Shown here: positions 33,112-41,812 of the stretch, in pieces | Numbering within the stretch: the first letter of the stretch is position 1 | Layout: the number at the start of each line of letters is the position of its first letter | Assembly (NCBI GenBank): GCA_030591525.1 | Contig: JAUVAV010000007.1 | Location: 1 to 64,000, forward strand | Origin: a candidate division FCPU426 bacterium | GTDB taxonomy: Bacteria; Oederibacteriota; JAAXVQ01; JAUVAV01 | Direction: 5' to 3' | DNA length: 64,000 bases | Made by a program: the position numbers and the translations under genes | The notes under the pieces: generated by a model | Seen by the model: the letters and a program-made list of their open reading frames with translations, nothing else | What the model was told of the DNA's origin: nothing | Databases searched by the model: none

Positions 33112-34518
33112 TTAACGTTGCCCTATAACCTGGATTTTTAAAAAATTAGCCCGGCTTTTAACCGGCGAACTGGCCAGCACGACCATCTTTTCTCCCCGGC
33201 GTAGTATCCGGTTTTTAAGCAGGCATTTTTCCGCCTCCTGAACCACGGCTTCGATATCCGGCTGGTTCTTGATTACTATTGATTGAATCCCCCAATATAA
33301 CTGTAATTGCCGGCAAATCCCGGGGTCATGGGCCAAAGCAATCACCGGTACGCGGGGACGTTGCCGCGCAGCCAATTTAGCGGTACGTCCGGAGTTGGTA
33401 AATATCACTAATGCCCGGGCCTCGGCCTTCTCGGCCAAATTTACTCCCGCCGCAACCATCATGTCCTCCGGGCTATTAAAGAGGGCGCGCGCGTTTAGGC
33501 GATTATACTCCGGCGAAGCCTCTGCTTCCTTAATAATTCTAGCCATCATGGCCGCGGATTGGCGCGGGTAAAGTCCGGCCGCGGTTTCCCCGGAAAGCAT
33601 AACCGCATCCGTCCCGTCAAATATTGCATTGGCAACATCCGAGGCTTCCGCGCGGGTCGGTGTTGGTTTTCGCATCATGGATTGAAGCATCTGGGTGGCG
33701 GTAATTACCATGCGTCCTGATTGATTAGCCAGAGCGATGATGCGCTTCTGCAAAATAGGAACCTGTTCCGGGCTCATTTCCACTCCCAGGTCCCCCCGGG
33801 CGATCATTACACCGTCCGCCGCCTGTATAATCTCTGCCAGACAGGGTATGGCTTGGGGTTTCTCTATTTTGGCAATAATGCCGGCCGTGGATCCGGCACG
33901 GAGAACCAGCTTCCGGAGTTTTATCAATTCCTCCGGACGCCGGACAAAAGACAAAGCCACATAGTCCATGCCTAATTTTAATCCAAACTTCAAATCAATG
34001 CGGTCTTTGGCGGTCAAGGCCGGCAGGCTGACGGCTATCCCGGGTAAATTAACCCCCTTATGATCTTTAAGCCGACCGCCGGTTTCCACCCGGCAGAAAA
34101 CCTCCTGCTTGATAATCCGCAGTACTTTCAGTTTTAACAACCCGTCATCAAGCAATATTCGATCCCCGGGCTGAACATCTTCGGCCAGGCGGGGATACCC
34201 TATGGGAATAACCTTATCAGCCCCCAGCAGGGGCTGGGCGGTAAGTCTGACTTCTGTGGAAGGAATTAATTCCATTTGGCCGTGGCGCAGCCGGCCTATG
34301 CGCAGTTTGGGCCCGGTCAGATCCAGCATCGAGGCCACAATTTTCCCCGATCTTTTGGCCTCGCTTTTTAAAAGCTGGAAGCGCCGGGCATGTTCCTGAT
34401 GCGACCCATGGGAAAAATTAAAACGCGCGCAGTCCATGCCGGCGCGCAGCAGGCCGGTTAATACCCCCGGCTGATCCGTGGCCGGGCCCAGGGTATAAAC
34501 CTGCTTAGTTCGCAGCAT
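33112..34518 (-). CDS. pyk: Pyruvate kinase
   Basis: A 468-residue glycolytic enzyme converting phosphoenolpyruvate and ADP to pyruvate and ATP. The N-terminal VYTLGPATDQ and RFNFSHGSHQEH, the active-site IIAKIEKPQAI, MIARGDLGVEM and the signature TATQMLQSMMRKPTPTRAEASDVANA (quoted here only as TATQMLQSM and PTRAEASDVAN) are present. DAVMLSGETAAG and the C-terminal allosteric domain complete it, with no extra PEP-utiliser domain. AAAGGA precedes the ATG. Confidence 0.96.
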   Translation of the reverse strand: MLRTKQVYTLGPATDQPGVLTGLLRAGMDCARFNFSHGSHQEHARRFQLLKSEAKRSGKIVASMLDLTGPKLRIGRLRHGQMELIPSTEVRLTAQPLLGADKVIPIGYPRLAEDVQPGDRILLDDGLLKLKVLRIIKQEVFCRVETGGRLKDHKGVNLPGIAVSLPALTAKDRIDLKFGLKLGMDYVALSFVRRPEELIKLRKLVLRAGSTAGIIAKIEKPQAIPCLAEIIQAADGVMIARGDLGVEMSPEQVPILQKRIIALANQSGRMVITATQMLQSMMRKPTPTRAEASDVANAIFDGTDAVMLSGETAAGLYPRQSAAMMARIIKEAEASPEYNRLNARALFNSPEDMMVAAGVNLAEKAEARALVIFTNSGRTAKLAARQRPRVPVIALAHDPGICRQLQLYWGIQSIVIKNQPDIEAVVQEAEKCLLKNRILRRGEKMVVLASSPVKSRANFLKIQVIGQR

Positions 34519-34558
34519 ATTTCAATCCTTTGGTTTATTTTAGGCACCTAATTAGTAT

Positions 34559-34727
34559 AAGGAACCTGAATAATTAGCCCAGAATTCAAGTATTCCCCTC
34601 CCTTTTTGACGGGAGGGGATAAAGGGGAGGGTGATAAAAGCCTTTAAAATCGCACCCTCACCTAACCTCTCCCCTCGAGGGAGAGGAATTATTTCTATTA
34701 AAATCGACTAAATGTTCAAGCTCCTAG
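34559..34727. repeat. MITE-like element, copy B (169 bp, inverted)
   Basis: The reverse complement of this stretch matches copy A along its length, including GATTTTAAAGGCTTTTATCA and the two GC-rich palindromes, and ends in AGGAGCTTGAACATTTAGTC. It fills the 236-base gap between pgpA and pyk. No gene is seen. Confidence 0.88.
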
Positions 34728-34754
34728 GAAGATTTTTTCCGCAACAGAACTCAA

Positions 34755-35204
34755 CTAAAAAGGCAGAAAATAACGCCCGGCTTGGAGAATCAGATTAGTG
34801 TAAATTCCGGCCAGAACATCATCCACCATTATGCCCCAACCACCCGGCAGATTCTGCGAACGGTTAATGGGGAAGGGTTTCCAGATATCAAAAAGACGTA
34901 AAAGAAAAAAAGCGGCCAGGGGATAAAACCAATGGTGCGGAAGACAGGCCACGGCTATCAGATAGCCGGTCACTTCATCAATGACCACGGCGTGGGGGTC
35001 TGTTTGCTTAAGCAGTTGTTCGGCTTGGCGGGAAGACCAGACACCTATCGCAAATAGCGCTATGGTAATACCAATATAAAGACCGGTATGGCCCCGCAGA
35101 AGAAAATACGGCAATACTGCCAGACCGGAGGCCAGGGTCCCGGAGGCCAGAGGAAAATAGCCGGCTCCCCCCACGGTGGCAATCAAGAGGATTAAAATTT
35201 TCAT
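34755..35204 (-). CDS. pgpA: Phosphatidylglycerophosphatase A
   Basis: PgpA, 149 residues, dephosphorylates phosphatidylglycerol phosphate to phosphatidylglycerol in the inner membrane. GAGYFPLASGTLASGL near the N-terminus, VIDEVTGYLIA and LLRLFDIWKPFPI, then GGWGIMVDDVLAGIY, are family signatures. Several membrane segments are visible. Its start overlaps the end of pgsA by 4 bases, and that enzyme makes its substrate, so the two are coupled in expression and pathway. Confidence 0.93.
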   Translation of the reverse strand: MKILILLIATVGGAGYFPLASGTLASGLAVLPYFLLRGHTGLYIGITIALFAIGVWSSRQAEQLLKQTDPHAVVIDEVTGYLIAVACLPHHWFYPLAAFFLLRLFDIWKPFPINRSQNLPGGWGIMVDDVLAGIYTNLILQAGRYFLPF

Positions 35205-35845
35205 TCGTTGGGATTTCGGAAGAGTTCTTTGTTTTTTATCAAGTATTCCATGCCCGAATACAAGGACAGCGCCGCCGCTACGAACAGACAGGCATACGGC
35301 GCATAAGCAATCACCAATAAAAGAATTTCCCCTCCCAGACCCAGCGCATGTAAAGTCTGCTCCCAGGGCGGAGCCCAGGCCTCCAGAGATTTTACCAGCA
35401 CACTAACTACCATAATCATGAGTATGGCTACAATCTGGGAGATGGTTTTATGCTTGCCCGAAGCCGAGGCTGGGATTACCCTCCCCTGCACTGCTGCCAA
35501 TACCCGCATCCCGGTTATGGCAAATTCACGGCCGATAATCAGTATCACCATCCACGCCGGCGCCAGGCCTAACTGCACAAAAGATATGAAGGCCGAAGCC
35601 ATTAATAATTTATCCGCCAGCGGATCCATAATCCGGCCGAAGTTGGTAACCAGGTTGTGCTCCCGGGCCAAGCGGCCGTCCCAATAATCCGTCAGCGCCG
35701 CAGCGCCAAAAACCAACAAGGCCAGGTAAGCGCCGGCTAAAGTATCTGTGAGAATACAAACCATTAAAATCGGCACGGCCGCTATGCGTGCCAAGGTAAG
35801 CTTATTGGGTAAATTCAGCTGCTGAAAACTCGTCCATCCGCTCAA
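35201..35845 (-). CDS. pgsA: CDP-diacylglycerol--glycerol-3-phosphate phosphatidyltransferase
   Basis: PgsA, 214 residues, joins CDP-diacylglycerol and glycerol 3-phosphate to form phosphatidylglycerol phosphate. The CDP-alcohol phosphotransferase motif DGRLAREHNLVTNFGRIMDP (then LAD) contains the expected aspartates. NLPNKLTLARIAAVPI starts the first helix. The TTG at 35845 overlaps the rimO stop (TTGA) and has AGGAG upstream. It runs with rimO and pgpA. Confidence 0.94.
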   Translation of the reverse strand: MSGWTSFQQLNLPNKLTLARIAAVPILMVCILTDTLAGAYLALLVFGAAALTDYWDGRLAREHNLVTNFGRIMDPLADKLLMASAFISFVQLGLAPAWMVILIIGREFAITGMRVLAAVQGRVIPASASGKHKTISQIVAILMIMVVSVLVKSLEAWAPPWEQTLHALGLGGEILLLVIAYAPYACLFVAAALSLYSGMEYLIKNKELFRNPNE

Positions 35846-37167
35846 AGTATAACTCCTGTCAAGTCATGATCCGTGGATCCGGTTACCCGAACCTGTATGA
35901 TTTCACCCGGCCGGGCCCGGCCGGTCACTATAATTCCGCCGTCCACTTCAGGCGCATCCCTAAAAGTACGAGCAATAATATGCTTTTGACCCGAAGGCTC
36001 TTCCACCAGGCACTCCATTTTCGAGCCCACAAAGGAAACCAACCGTTGCCGGCTAATCCCGGCCTGCAGGTCCATCAACTCGTGCTGCCGGCGCTTCCGC
36101 AGAGGCGCTGAAATCCGGCCTAACATCGTGGCCGCGGGTGTACCTTTCTCCCGCCAATAAGGAAATACGCCCAAACGGTCGAAACGGGCCTGCTTTATAA
36201 AACTCACCAACTCCTGGTACTCAGTCCGGCTTTCGCCGGGAAAACCGGTGATCAGCGTGGTTCGCAACGCAATCCCGGGCACCTGTTGACGTAAATGGGC
36301 GATTAATTTCAGGAACTTATCTCCATTTCCCGAGCGTCCCATGCGTCTTAATATTTTTCGGCTGGCATGCTGCAAAGGCATATCCAGATATTTACATAAT
36401 TTGCTTTGGCCGGCTAAACGCTGAATAAGTCCGGCGGAAATCCCGTCCGGATAGACGTACATTAAACGTATCCAATGTACTGAGGGAACTTTGACCAACC
36501 GGTCAAGCAGGTCCGTCAGTCCAAAACGTCCGCCTAGATCATTTCCATAACTGGTAATATCCTGGGCAACAAGAATTAATTCCCGAACCCCCTCGGCTGC
36601 CAGGGCTTCGGCTTCTCCGACAATAGCATCTATCGGCCGGGAATGCAAGGGGCCTCTTAAGGCGGGTATCAGGCAAAATGTGCATTTCCGTGAACATCCC
36701 TCCGCGATTTTTAAATACGCGGTTCCGGGAGAGGAAAGCAGCACGCGTTCATTTCTCTCTTTTGAAAAGCCGGGTTTGACAACCCTCCGGCCAAGAGCCG
36801 ATTTTTCCACAGCCGCTACCAGGCATTCTAGTTTCCCGGGAGGAAAGGCATAATCCAGTTCCGGAATAGCGGCCCGGACTTTTTTCTCGCCATATTTAGA
36901 AACCAAACAGCTGGCCGCAATTAATATTTTAATGCGTCTTTGCCGCTTTAAAACCGCGGCTTCCACCAAAACCTGGAGCGTTTCCTCCTCCGCCGGCCGG
37001 ATAAAAGCGCAGGTGTTAACAATCAGGATATCCGTGTTTTCGGGATCATGCACCGGCCTATAACCCCGGTGTTTAAACGCGCCTAATATCTCTTCCGCAT
37101 CCACCTGATTTTTAGGACAACCCAGATTGATTATGCAGACACGCGGTTTATATCGGGTATTTAACAT
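35842..37167 (-). CDS. rimO: Ribosomal protein S12 methylthiotransferase RimO
   Basis: A 441-residue radical-SAM enzyme that methylthiolates Asp88 of ribosomal protein S12. The MTTase N-terminal cysteines are in INLGCPKNQVDAE, IVNTCAFIRPA and AASCLVSKYG. The radical-SAM cluster motif is CSRKCTFCLIPALRGPLHSR. MPLQHASRKILRRMGR and a C-terminal TRAM domain follow. The ATG at 37167 has GGAG six bases upstream; a longer frame to 37224 runs into a palindromic repeat and is rejected. Confidence 0.95.
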   Translation of the reverse strand: MLNTRYKPRVCIINLGCPKNQVDAEEILGAFKHRGYRPVHDPENTDILIVNTCAFIRPAEEETLQVLVEAAVLKRQRRIKILIAASCLVSKYGEKKVRAAIPELDYAFPPGKLECLVAAVEKSALGRRVVKPGFSKERNERVLLSSPGTAYLKIAEGCSRKCTFCLIPALRGPLHSRPIDAIVGEAEALAAEGVRELILVAQDITSYGNDLGGRFGLTDLLDRLVKVPSVHWIRLMYVYPDGISAGLIQRLAGQSKLCKYLDMPLQHASRKILRRMGRSGNGDKFLKLIAHLRQQVPGIALRTTLITGFPGESRTEYQELVSFIKQARFDRLGVFPYWREKGTPAATMLGRISAPLRKRRQHELMDLQAGISRQRLVSFVGSKMECLVEEPSGQKHIIARTFRDAPEVDGGIIVTGRARPGEIIQVRVTGSTDHDLTGVIL

Positions 37168-37177
37168 TTTAACTCCA

Positions 37178-37255
37178 GTAGAGACGCCCAATTTGGGCGT
37201 CATCCCGGACAGGCAGGAATTCAAGGGTAGAGACGCCCAATTTGGGCGTCTCTAC
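37178..37255. repeat. Two palindromic GTAGAGACGCCC elements
   Basis: GTAGAGACGCCCAATTTGG with inverse arm GGGCGT at 37178-37202, and the full palindrome ending CGTCTCTAC at 37227-37255. They fill the gap between yajQ and rimO and resemble the GTAGGGG family in form. Confidence 0.8.
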
Positions 37256-37266
37256 AAAACCATCCC

Positions 37267-37764
37267 TTAACGGTAATTCACGAATTCTACGTGGATTTTC
37301 AGATCAGCCTCGCGGATCTTTTGCTGTACCAGCTGCAAATCATCCAGTACCTGGCCGGAAATACGCACTTGATCGCTTTGAATGGCGGCCTGAACTTTCA
37401 GTTTTAGCTGCTTGATTATTTTGACTATCTCCCGGGCTTTCTCAGTGGGAATTCCGTTCTGAAGCCGGTATTCCTGACGGGCGCTCCCGCCGGAGGCCAC
37501 TTCAATCTGGCCACGCTCGACCGCCTCCAGGGGAATCCGGCGCTTGGCCATCCGGCTCTCCAGCACCTCGGCCAGGGACTTCAGGCGGAAATCACTCTCC
37601 GCCGTAAGCGTCAGAATCATTTGTTTCTGGTCAAATACCACGCGAGCCTGAGAGCCTTTAAAATCGTAACGCTGCGAGATTTCCCGTTCAGTTTGCTGCA
37701 CAGCATTAACGATTTCCGGCTGGTCTAATTTGCATACTATATCAAAGGAATGTTCTTTTGACAT
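37267..37764 (-). CDS. yajQ: YajQ-family nucleotide-binding protein
   Basis: A 165-residue YajQ-family (DUF520) protein. Members bind cyclic di-GMP in some bacteria and otherwise have unknown roles. SFDIVCKLDQPEIVNAVQQ at the N-terminus, RYDFKGSQARVVF and the C-terminal DDLQLVQQKIREADLKIHVEF are family signatures. AGGAGTCATT precedes the ATG. It sits between rodZ and rimO; no c-di-GMP synthase is in the window. Confidence 0.93.
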   Translation of the reverse strand: MSKEHSFDIVCKLDQPEIVNAVQQTEREISQRYDFKGSQARVVFDQKQMILTLTAESDFRLKSLAEVLESRMAKRRIPLEAVERGQIEVASGGSARQEYRLQNGIPTEKAREIVKIIKQLKLKVQAAIQSDQVRISGQVLDDLQLVQQKIREADLKIHVEFVNYR

Positions 37765-37776
37765 AATGACTCCTAA

Positions 37777-38580
37777 TTATTTTTTTTCTTCCGGCGCCGG
37801 TTTGGGCCGTTTTCGTTCAAAAACCACTTCTTTTCGGACATCGCCCTGCCGGCCCAAGGAAGGCTGCAGTTCGCCGTTAAAAGTCACTTCAATACCGCCC
37901 GCATTACCGGTCCAGAGCATAAAACGTTCCTTAGCCCGCCAGGTCCTCTCCTGGCCCGCTTTTAAAGTAATATCCGGTTCTTGTCGCCCATCGGCCATTA
38001 TCGTAATCCAGGTTTTTTCCTTAGCCTTGATCTTTAAGGTCATTTCTTCCTGCCTGCCGGGAAGCTGCTCGACATTCTGGGCTCCAGATTCCGCGCCGGA
38101 TTCATCTTGAACGTGAACTTTCTGAGCAGGTGCTTTATGCTCCGCTTTGGGCCAAAGTAAAAAAATTCCGGCGCCCAACCCCGCTAAAAACAACATAGAG
38201 AGTAACGGCAGCCAGGTGGATTGATTGCTTTCGCGCGACTCTTCCGTGCCCTCGGGTGGTTCCTCTTCTGCTTCCGGCAGCAAACGCTTCATACGCTTGT
38301 ATTGATTTACTATCTGTTCCTCGTCCATTTCAAGATATTTGGCATAGGCTCTCAAGAACCCCAGAATGTAAGTGTCGCAGGATATGATTTCGAAGCGCCC
38401 TTCCTCAAGTCCTTCCAGATACCTTTTGCCGATTTTGGTATGTTCCGCTACTTCTATGATCGATATCCCCCGCGCCTTGCGTTGTTTGCGAAGCTGCTCT
38501 CCGATTTCCACCTGCTCCCGGCCGGGCGGCATCACGTTTTGCCCTCCATCCGCTTCGACTCGCTGGGAATGTTTATTCAT
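37777..38580 (-). CDS. rodZ: RodZ-like HTH membrane protein
   Basis: A 267-residue protein with a cytoplasmic Cro/CI-type HTH (residues 25-95, IGEQLRKQRKARGISIIEVA, RYLEGLEEGRFE), an acidic stretch, one membrane helix (about 122-140) and a periplasmic C-terminal beta domain (DUF4115-like, from about 178, TLKIKAKEKTWITIMADG). RodZ links MreB filaments to cell-wall synthesis in rods. mreB is not in the window. The rodZ-rimO-pgsA neighbourhood is widespread and supports the call. Confidence 0.9.
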   Translation of the reverse strand: MNKHSQRVEADGGQNVMPPGREQVEIGEQLRKQRKARGISIIEVAEHTKIGKRYLEGLEEGRFEIISCDTYILGFLRAYAKYLEMDEEQIVNQYKRMKRLLPEAEEEPPEGTEESRESNQSTWLPLLSMLFLAGLGAGIFLLWPKAEHKAPAQKVHVQDESGAESGAQNVEQLPGRQEEMTLKIKAKEKTWITIMADGRQEPDITLKAGQERTWRAKERFMLWTGNAGGIEVTFNGELQPSLGRQGDVRKEVVFERKRPKPAPEEKK

Positions 38581-38597
38581 TTAGTTTAACCCCCTGA

Positions 38598-39398
38598 TTA
38601 TTTTGACGGCCAGAACATCTCAATTACTTCCGCCTCCGCGGGTGGAGTAAAATTAAACCAGGCAGAAGACATTGGGTTATAATTAATCTTCACATTTCCA
38701 AATTCCACCTGGACACGCCGCGCGGCCTCAATCTCCATGCGGCAAGGCAACAAGTATTTTCCTCCCAGCCAAAGCAGTACCCGCGTAAACCCCAAGGCCT
38801 CTCCCTCTCTGGGAATCAGCTCATACTGCCGGATTCCATTTTTTTTAACATCAGCAGCCAGGCGTTTTACCCGGCATTGCGAAATAAGTTTCGGCAAACC
38901 GCCGCCCAGCTCCAGAAAAATATCATTAGGCTCCAGGACTGAAGGCAGCGCCTGGATCTGAACCTGGTTGATTTTTTCGAGGTAAAGCCAGCGCTTGGTC
39001 CCATCGGAAACCAAGAGCTGGCGTTCCGGCTGCTCATACTGTACGCGGTAGCGGCGGCCGGAAGCCAGCCAAACTTTGCCCTGGGCCGCAAAATCCTGTC
39101 CCGCCCGGGCCGCACCGATAATTTTAAAGGAAAAGTCGGCGGTTAAATTTTTTATCGCTTGCTGAGCTGTGGTTATTTCATCAGCCGCTGGGCTCGGCCT
39201 AACCGGCAGACCGGCGGGCTGATCCGGCCGGGGAGCAGCCGTGACTGCCGGCGTCGCCTGCTCCGGCGTGGAATGGCTCTGCCCGGGCCGGTCCGGGGTT
39301 TTCGGCATTGTGGGAGTAAGCCCGGGTTTTCGGCCCGCACCTGTCCCCATCAGCAATAAACCCAGTATTGCCACGCCCCACACCCGCTTGGCAATCAT
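38598..39398 (-). CDS. lolA: Outer-membrane lipoprotein carrier LolA-like
   Basis: A 266-residue periplasmic protein with an N-terminal signal (VWGVAILGLLLMGTGAG) and a Pro/Thr-rich spacer to about residue 75. The LolA beta-barrel follows (LTADFSFKIIGAARAGQDFA, GKVWLASGRRYRVQYEQPE, LLVSDGTKRWLY). LolA carries lipoproteins from LolCDE to the outer membrane, consistent with the lipoproteins in this window. The long spacer is unusual. Its start overlaps the ftsK stop by 4 bases. Confidence 0.86.
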   Translation of the reverse strand: MIAKRVWGVAILGLLLMGTGAGRKPGLTPTMPKTPDRPGQSHSTPEQATPAVTAAPRPDQPAGLPVRPSPAADEITTAQQAIKNLTADFSFKIIGAARAGQDFAAQGKVWLASGRRYRVQYEQPERQLLVSDGTKRWLYLEKINQVQIQALPSVLEPNDIFLELGGGLPKLISQCRVKRLAADVKKNGIRQYELIPREGEALGFTRVLLWLGGKYLLPCRMEIEAARRVQVEFGNVKINYNPMSSAWFNFTPPAEAEVIEMFWPSK

Positions 39399-41803
39399 GC
39401 TTCCTCCCTGGCATCTCCGGACTGGATTCCCGCTTCTTCCGGCTGGACCAATACCCGGCGGGGACGGCTTCCTTCCGGCGGTCCGACAACTCCATTTTCT
39501 TCCATCTTATCCAGCAGGCGGGCGGCCCGGGAATAACCTACCTTAAGCCGGCGCTGCAGCATAGAGGTACTGGCCTGTTTGGCGCGTACTACCCAGGCCA
39601 CGGCCTGTTCATAAAGATCATCCTCCGTTGCTCCGCCTTCCAGGCCGATGCTGCCCGTTTTCAGCCTGGCACTGGAAAATTCCGGATCAAAGACCGGGGT
39701 CCCTTGTTTTCTCCAAAAATCCGCAATCCTATCAACCTCAGCCGTAGTGACAAAAACTCCCTGGACCCGCAGCGGCTTGCCGGCCGAAGCCGGAGCATAC
39801 AGCATATCTCCGCGGCCCAGCAAGGCATCCGCGCCATTGGCATCAAGGATGGTTCGGGAGTCCACCTTGGAGGAAACTTGAAAAGCTATGCGCGACGGAA
39901 AATTAGCTTTGATTACGCCGGTAATTACATCGACCGAGGGACGCTGAGTAGCCAATACCATATGTATGCCCACTCCCCGGGCCATTTGCGCCAAACGGGT
40001 AATCGTGCTTTCGACTTCATTGGCTGACACCAGCATCAAATCCGCAAGTTCATCGATAAATACTATGATATAAGGCATATGCGAAGGCGCCGGCCCTAAG
40101 GCCGCGCATTCTTCCGGTTCCATAGTTTGGCGTTCCGCCGCCTCGGCCGCTACTTGCCGGTTATAATCAACAATGCTTCGAACCCCCATGGCGGCGAAAA
40201 GCTTGTAGCGTTCCTCCATTTCCCGGACCAAAAGCTTCAAGGCCATGGCCGCTTCCCGGCTGTCGGTAATCACCGGACTCTTCAAATGCGGAATGCCGTT
40301 GTAATTGGTTAATTCCACCCGCTTGGGATCAATCATAAGAAATTTTACCTGCTCCGGCGTGGCCCGATAGAGCAAACTACTGATAATGGCATTAATACAC
40401 GCGCTCTTGCCTGAACCGGTAGCGCCGGCGATAAGCAGATGGGGCATGCTCTCAAGCTGCGCCAGGATCTGCCGGCCTCCGATGTCTTTTCCGACCGCAA
40501 AGGTTAAAATCGAATCGGAAGCAGTGAATCCTTCAATAGCCAGCATTTCCTTTAAAACCACCACCTGCTTCTGCTGATTGGGAATTTCAATCCCCACCGC
40601 GCCCTTGCCCGGTATAGGCGCCTCAATGCGCACATGCTCGGCACGCATAGCCAGGGCTATATCATCTCCCAAAGAAATGATCCGGTTGACTTTTACGCCC
40701 GGAGAAGGCTGCAGTTCATACCGCGTAACCACCGGCCCGGGACAAACTTCCACCACTCGGGCCTCCACTCCAAACTGACTTAGGGCTTGCTCCAGCGTCC
40801 GGCTCATGTTTTGGAAATATTCATCCGAAATCGCAGAATTCTCTTGGGGAGCGTTGAGCATTTCCAAACCCGGCAGGGAGTAATTTTTATTTTCCCGGCA
40901 GCATGAATCGGTCTTTTCCACGGACAGGAAATTTGACATATCGGCTTCAGCCTTGGCCGCCCTGATTTTAATCGGCGGACGTTCCTCTGTCCTGCTGTCA
41001 GCCTGCTCGCTGCCCGGTGAAAGACGGCCGGCTCTAACCGGGCTTGAGGAGGAAGCTCGATTAGTATCCGGCGATGAGCAAGATTTCCGGCGGCCGGCAT
41101 AATCAAATTGAGACCGCGAAGCTTGACGGGTTTTTTTCATCACGTCGCGCATATAACCTATCCCGCGCCGCAATACTTTAACCAGATAAGGCTCTGCTTC
41201 CAACAGGTAAAGAGAGATCACCAATATGGTTCCGCAGATAATGTAAGCTCCCACCGTGGAGAATACGGTAACCGTCAGGCTTTCCAGGCGGTCGGCTATC
41301 AATCCCCCGGCCGGTATAGAAATCTCACCCCACACTCTGAAAATCTTGGGAAGGCTTTTCCAAAAAACCCCGGCGCCTTCCCAGGTATAAAATTGTTTAA
41401 CCATGGCCAGGTGAATAGTCCGGGCATGGATTAGTTCTACCAATATCCCCAAAGCCAAGACCGCTAGTATCAAACCCAGCATTTTAAAGGGCGCTCTTTC
41501 AATCCGGCTGGCTTTAAATACCAGGAATCCATAAACCAGGGTTCCCGCCGGCAGCAGGTAAATCAATACGCCCATCAAGGCAAAACCTATTCTAAACATA
41601 ATTTCGCCGCTGGGACCTAAAGCATTCTGCCCGGCGGAGTGCGGCCAAATGGCAACGAGCAGTAGAAGGCTCAGCGCCCACCAGGCAATAGCTTTAATCT
41701 CATTGCGGCGCCGGCCGGAAAATATTTCCCGCAGGGTAATCCGGCCGGACACGTTTTGTTTCGCTTGCTTTTTTTTTCTGATACGTGCAAATAGAACCCG
41801 CAT
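39395..41803 (-). CDS. ftsK: FtsK/SpoIIIE DNA translocase
   Basis: An 802-residue hexameric ATPase that pumps chromosome ends through the septum and activates dimer resolution. Four or so N-terminal membrane segments are followed by a short Ser/Pro linker (about 230-310, far shorter than in E. coli). The motor has Walker A LLIAGATGSGKSACINAI, Walker B PYIIVFIDELADLM and MVLATQRPSVDVITG. The C-terminal winged-helix gamma domain (ASTSMLQRRLKVGYSRAARL) reads KOPS-type sites. The start is clear; ribonuclease J ends 9 bases upstream. Confidence 0.95.
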   Translation of the reverse strand: MRVLFARIRKKKQAKQNVSGRITLREIFSGRRRNEIKAIAWWALSLLLLVAIWPHSAGQNALGPSGEIMFRIGFALMGVLIYLLPAGTLVYGFLVFKASRIERAPFKMLGLILAVLALGILVELIHARTIHLAMVKQFYTWEGAGVFWKSLPKIFRVWGEISIPAGGLIADRLESLTVTVFSTVGAYIICGTILVISLYLLEAEPYLVKVLRRGIGYMRDVMKKTRQASRSQFDYAGRRKSCSSPDTNRASSSSPVRAGRLSPGSEQADSRTEERPPIKIRAAKAEADMSNFLSVEKTDSCCRENKNYSLPGLEMLNAPQENSAISDEYFQNMSRTLEQALSQFGVEARVVEVCPGPVVTRYELQPSPGVKVNRIISLGDDIALAMRAEHVRIEAPIPGKGAVGIEIPNQQKQVVVLKEMLAIEGFTASDSILTFAVGKDIGGRQILAQLESMPHLLIAGATGSGKSACINAIISSLLYRATPEQVKFLMIDPKRVELTNYNGIPHLKSPVITDSREAAMALKLLVREMEERYKLFAAMGVRSIVDYNRQVAAEAAERQTMEPEECAALGPAPSHMPYIIVFIDELADLMLVSANEVESTITRLAQMARGVGIHMVLATQRPSVDVITGVIKANFPSRIAFQVSSKVDSRTILDANGADALLGRGDMLYAPASAGKPLRVQGVFVTTAEVDRIADFWRKQGTPVFDPEFSSARLKTGSIGLEGGATEDDLYEQAVAWVVRAKQASTSMLQRRLKVGYSRAARLLDKMEENGVVGPPEGSRPRRVLVQPEEAGIQSGDAREEA

Positions 41804-41812
41804 AATAAATAT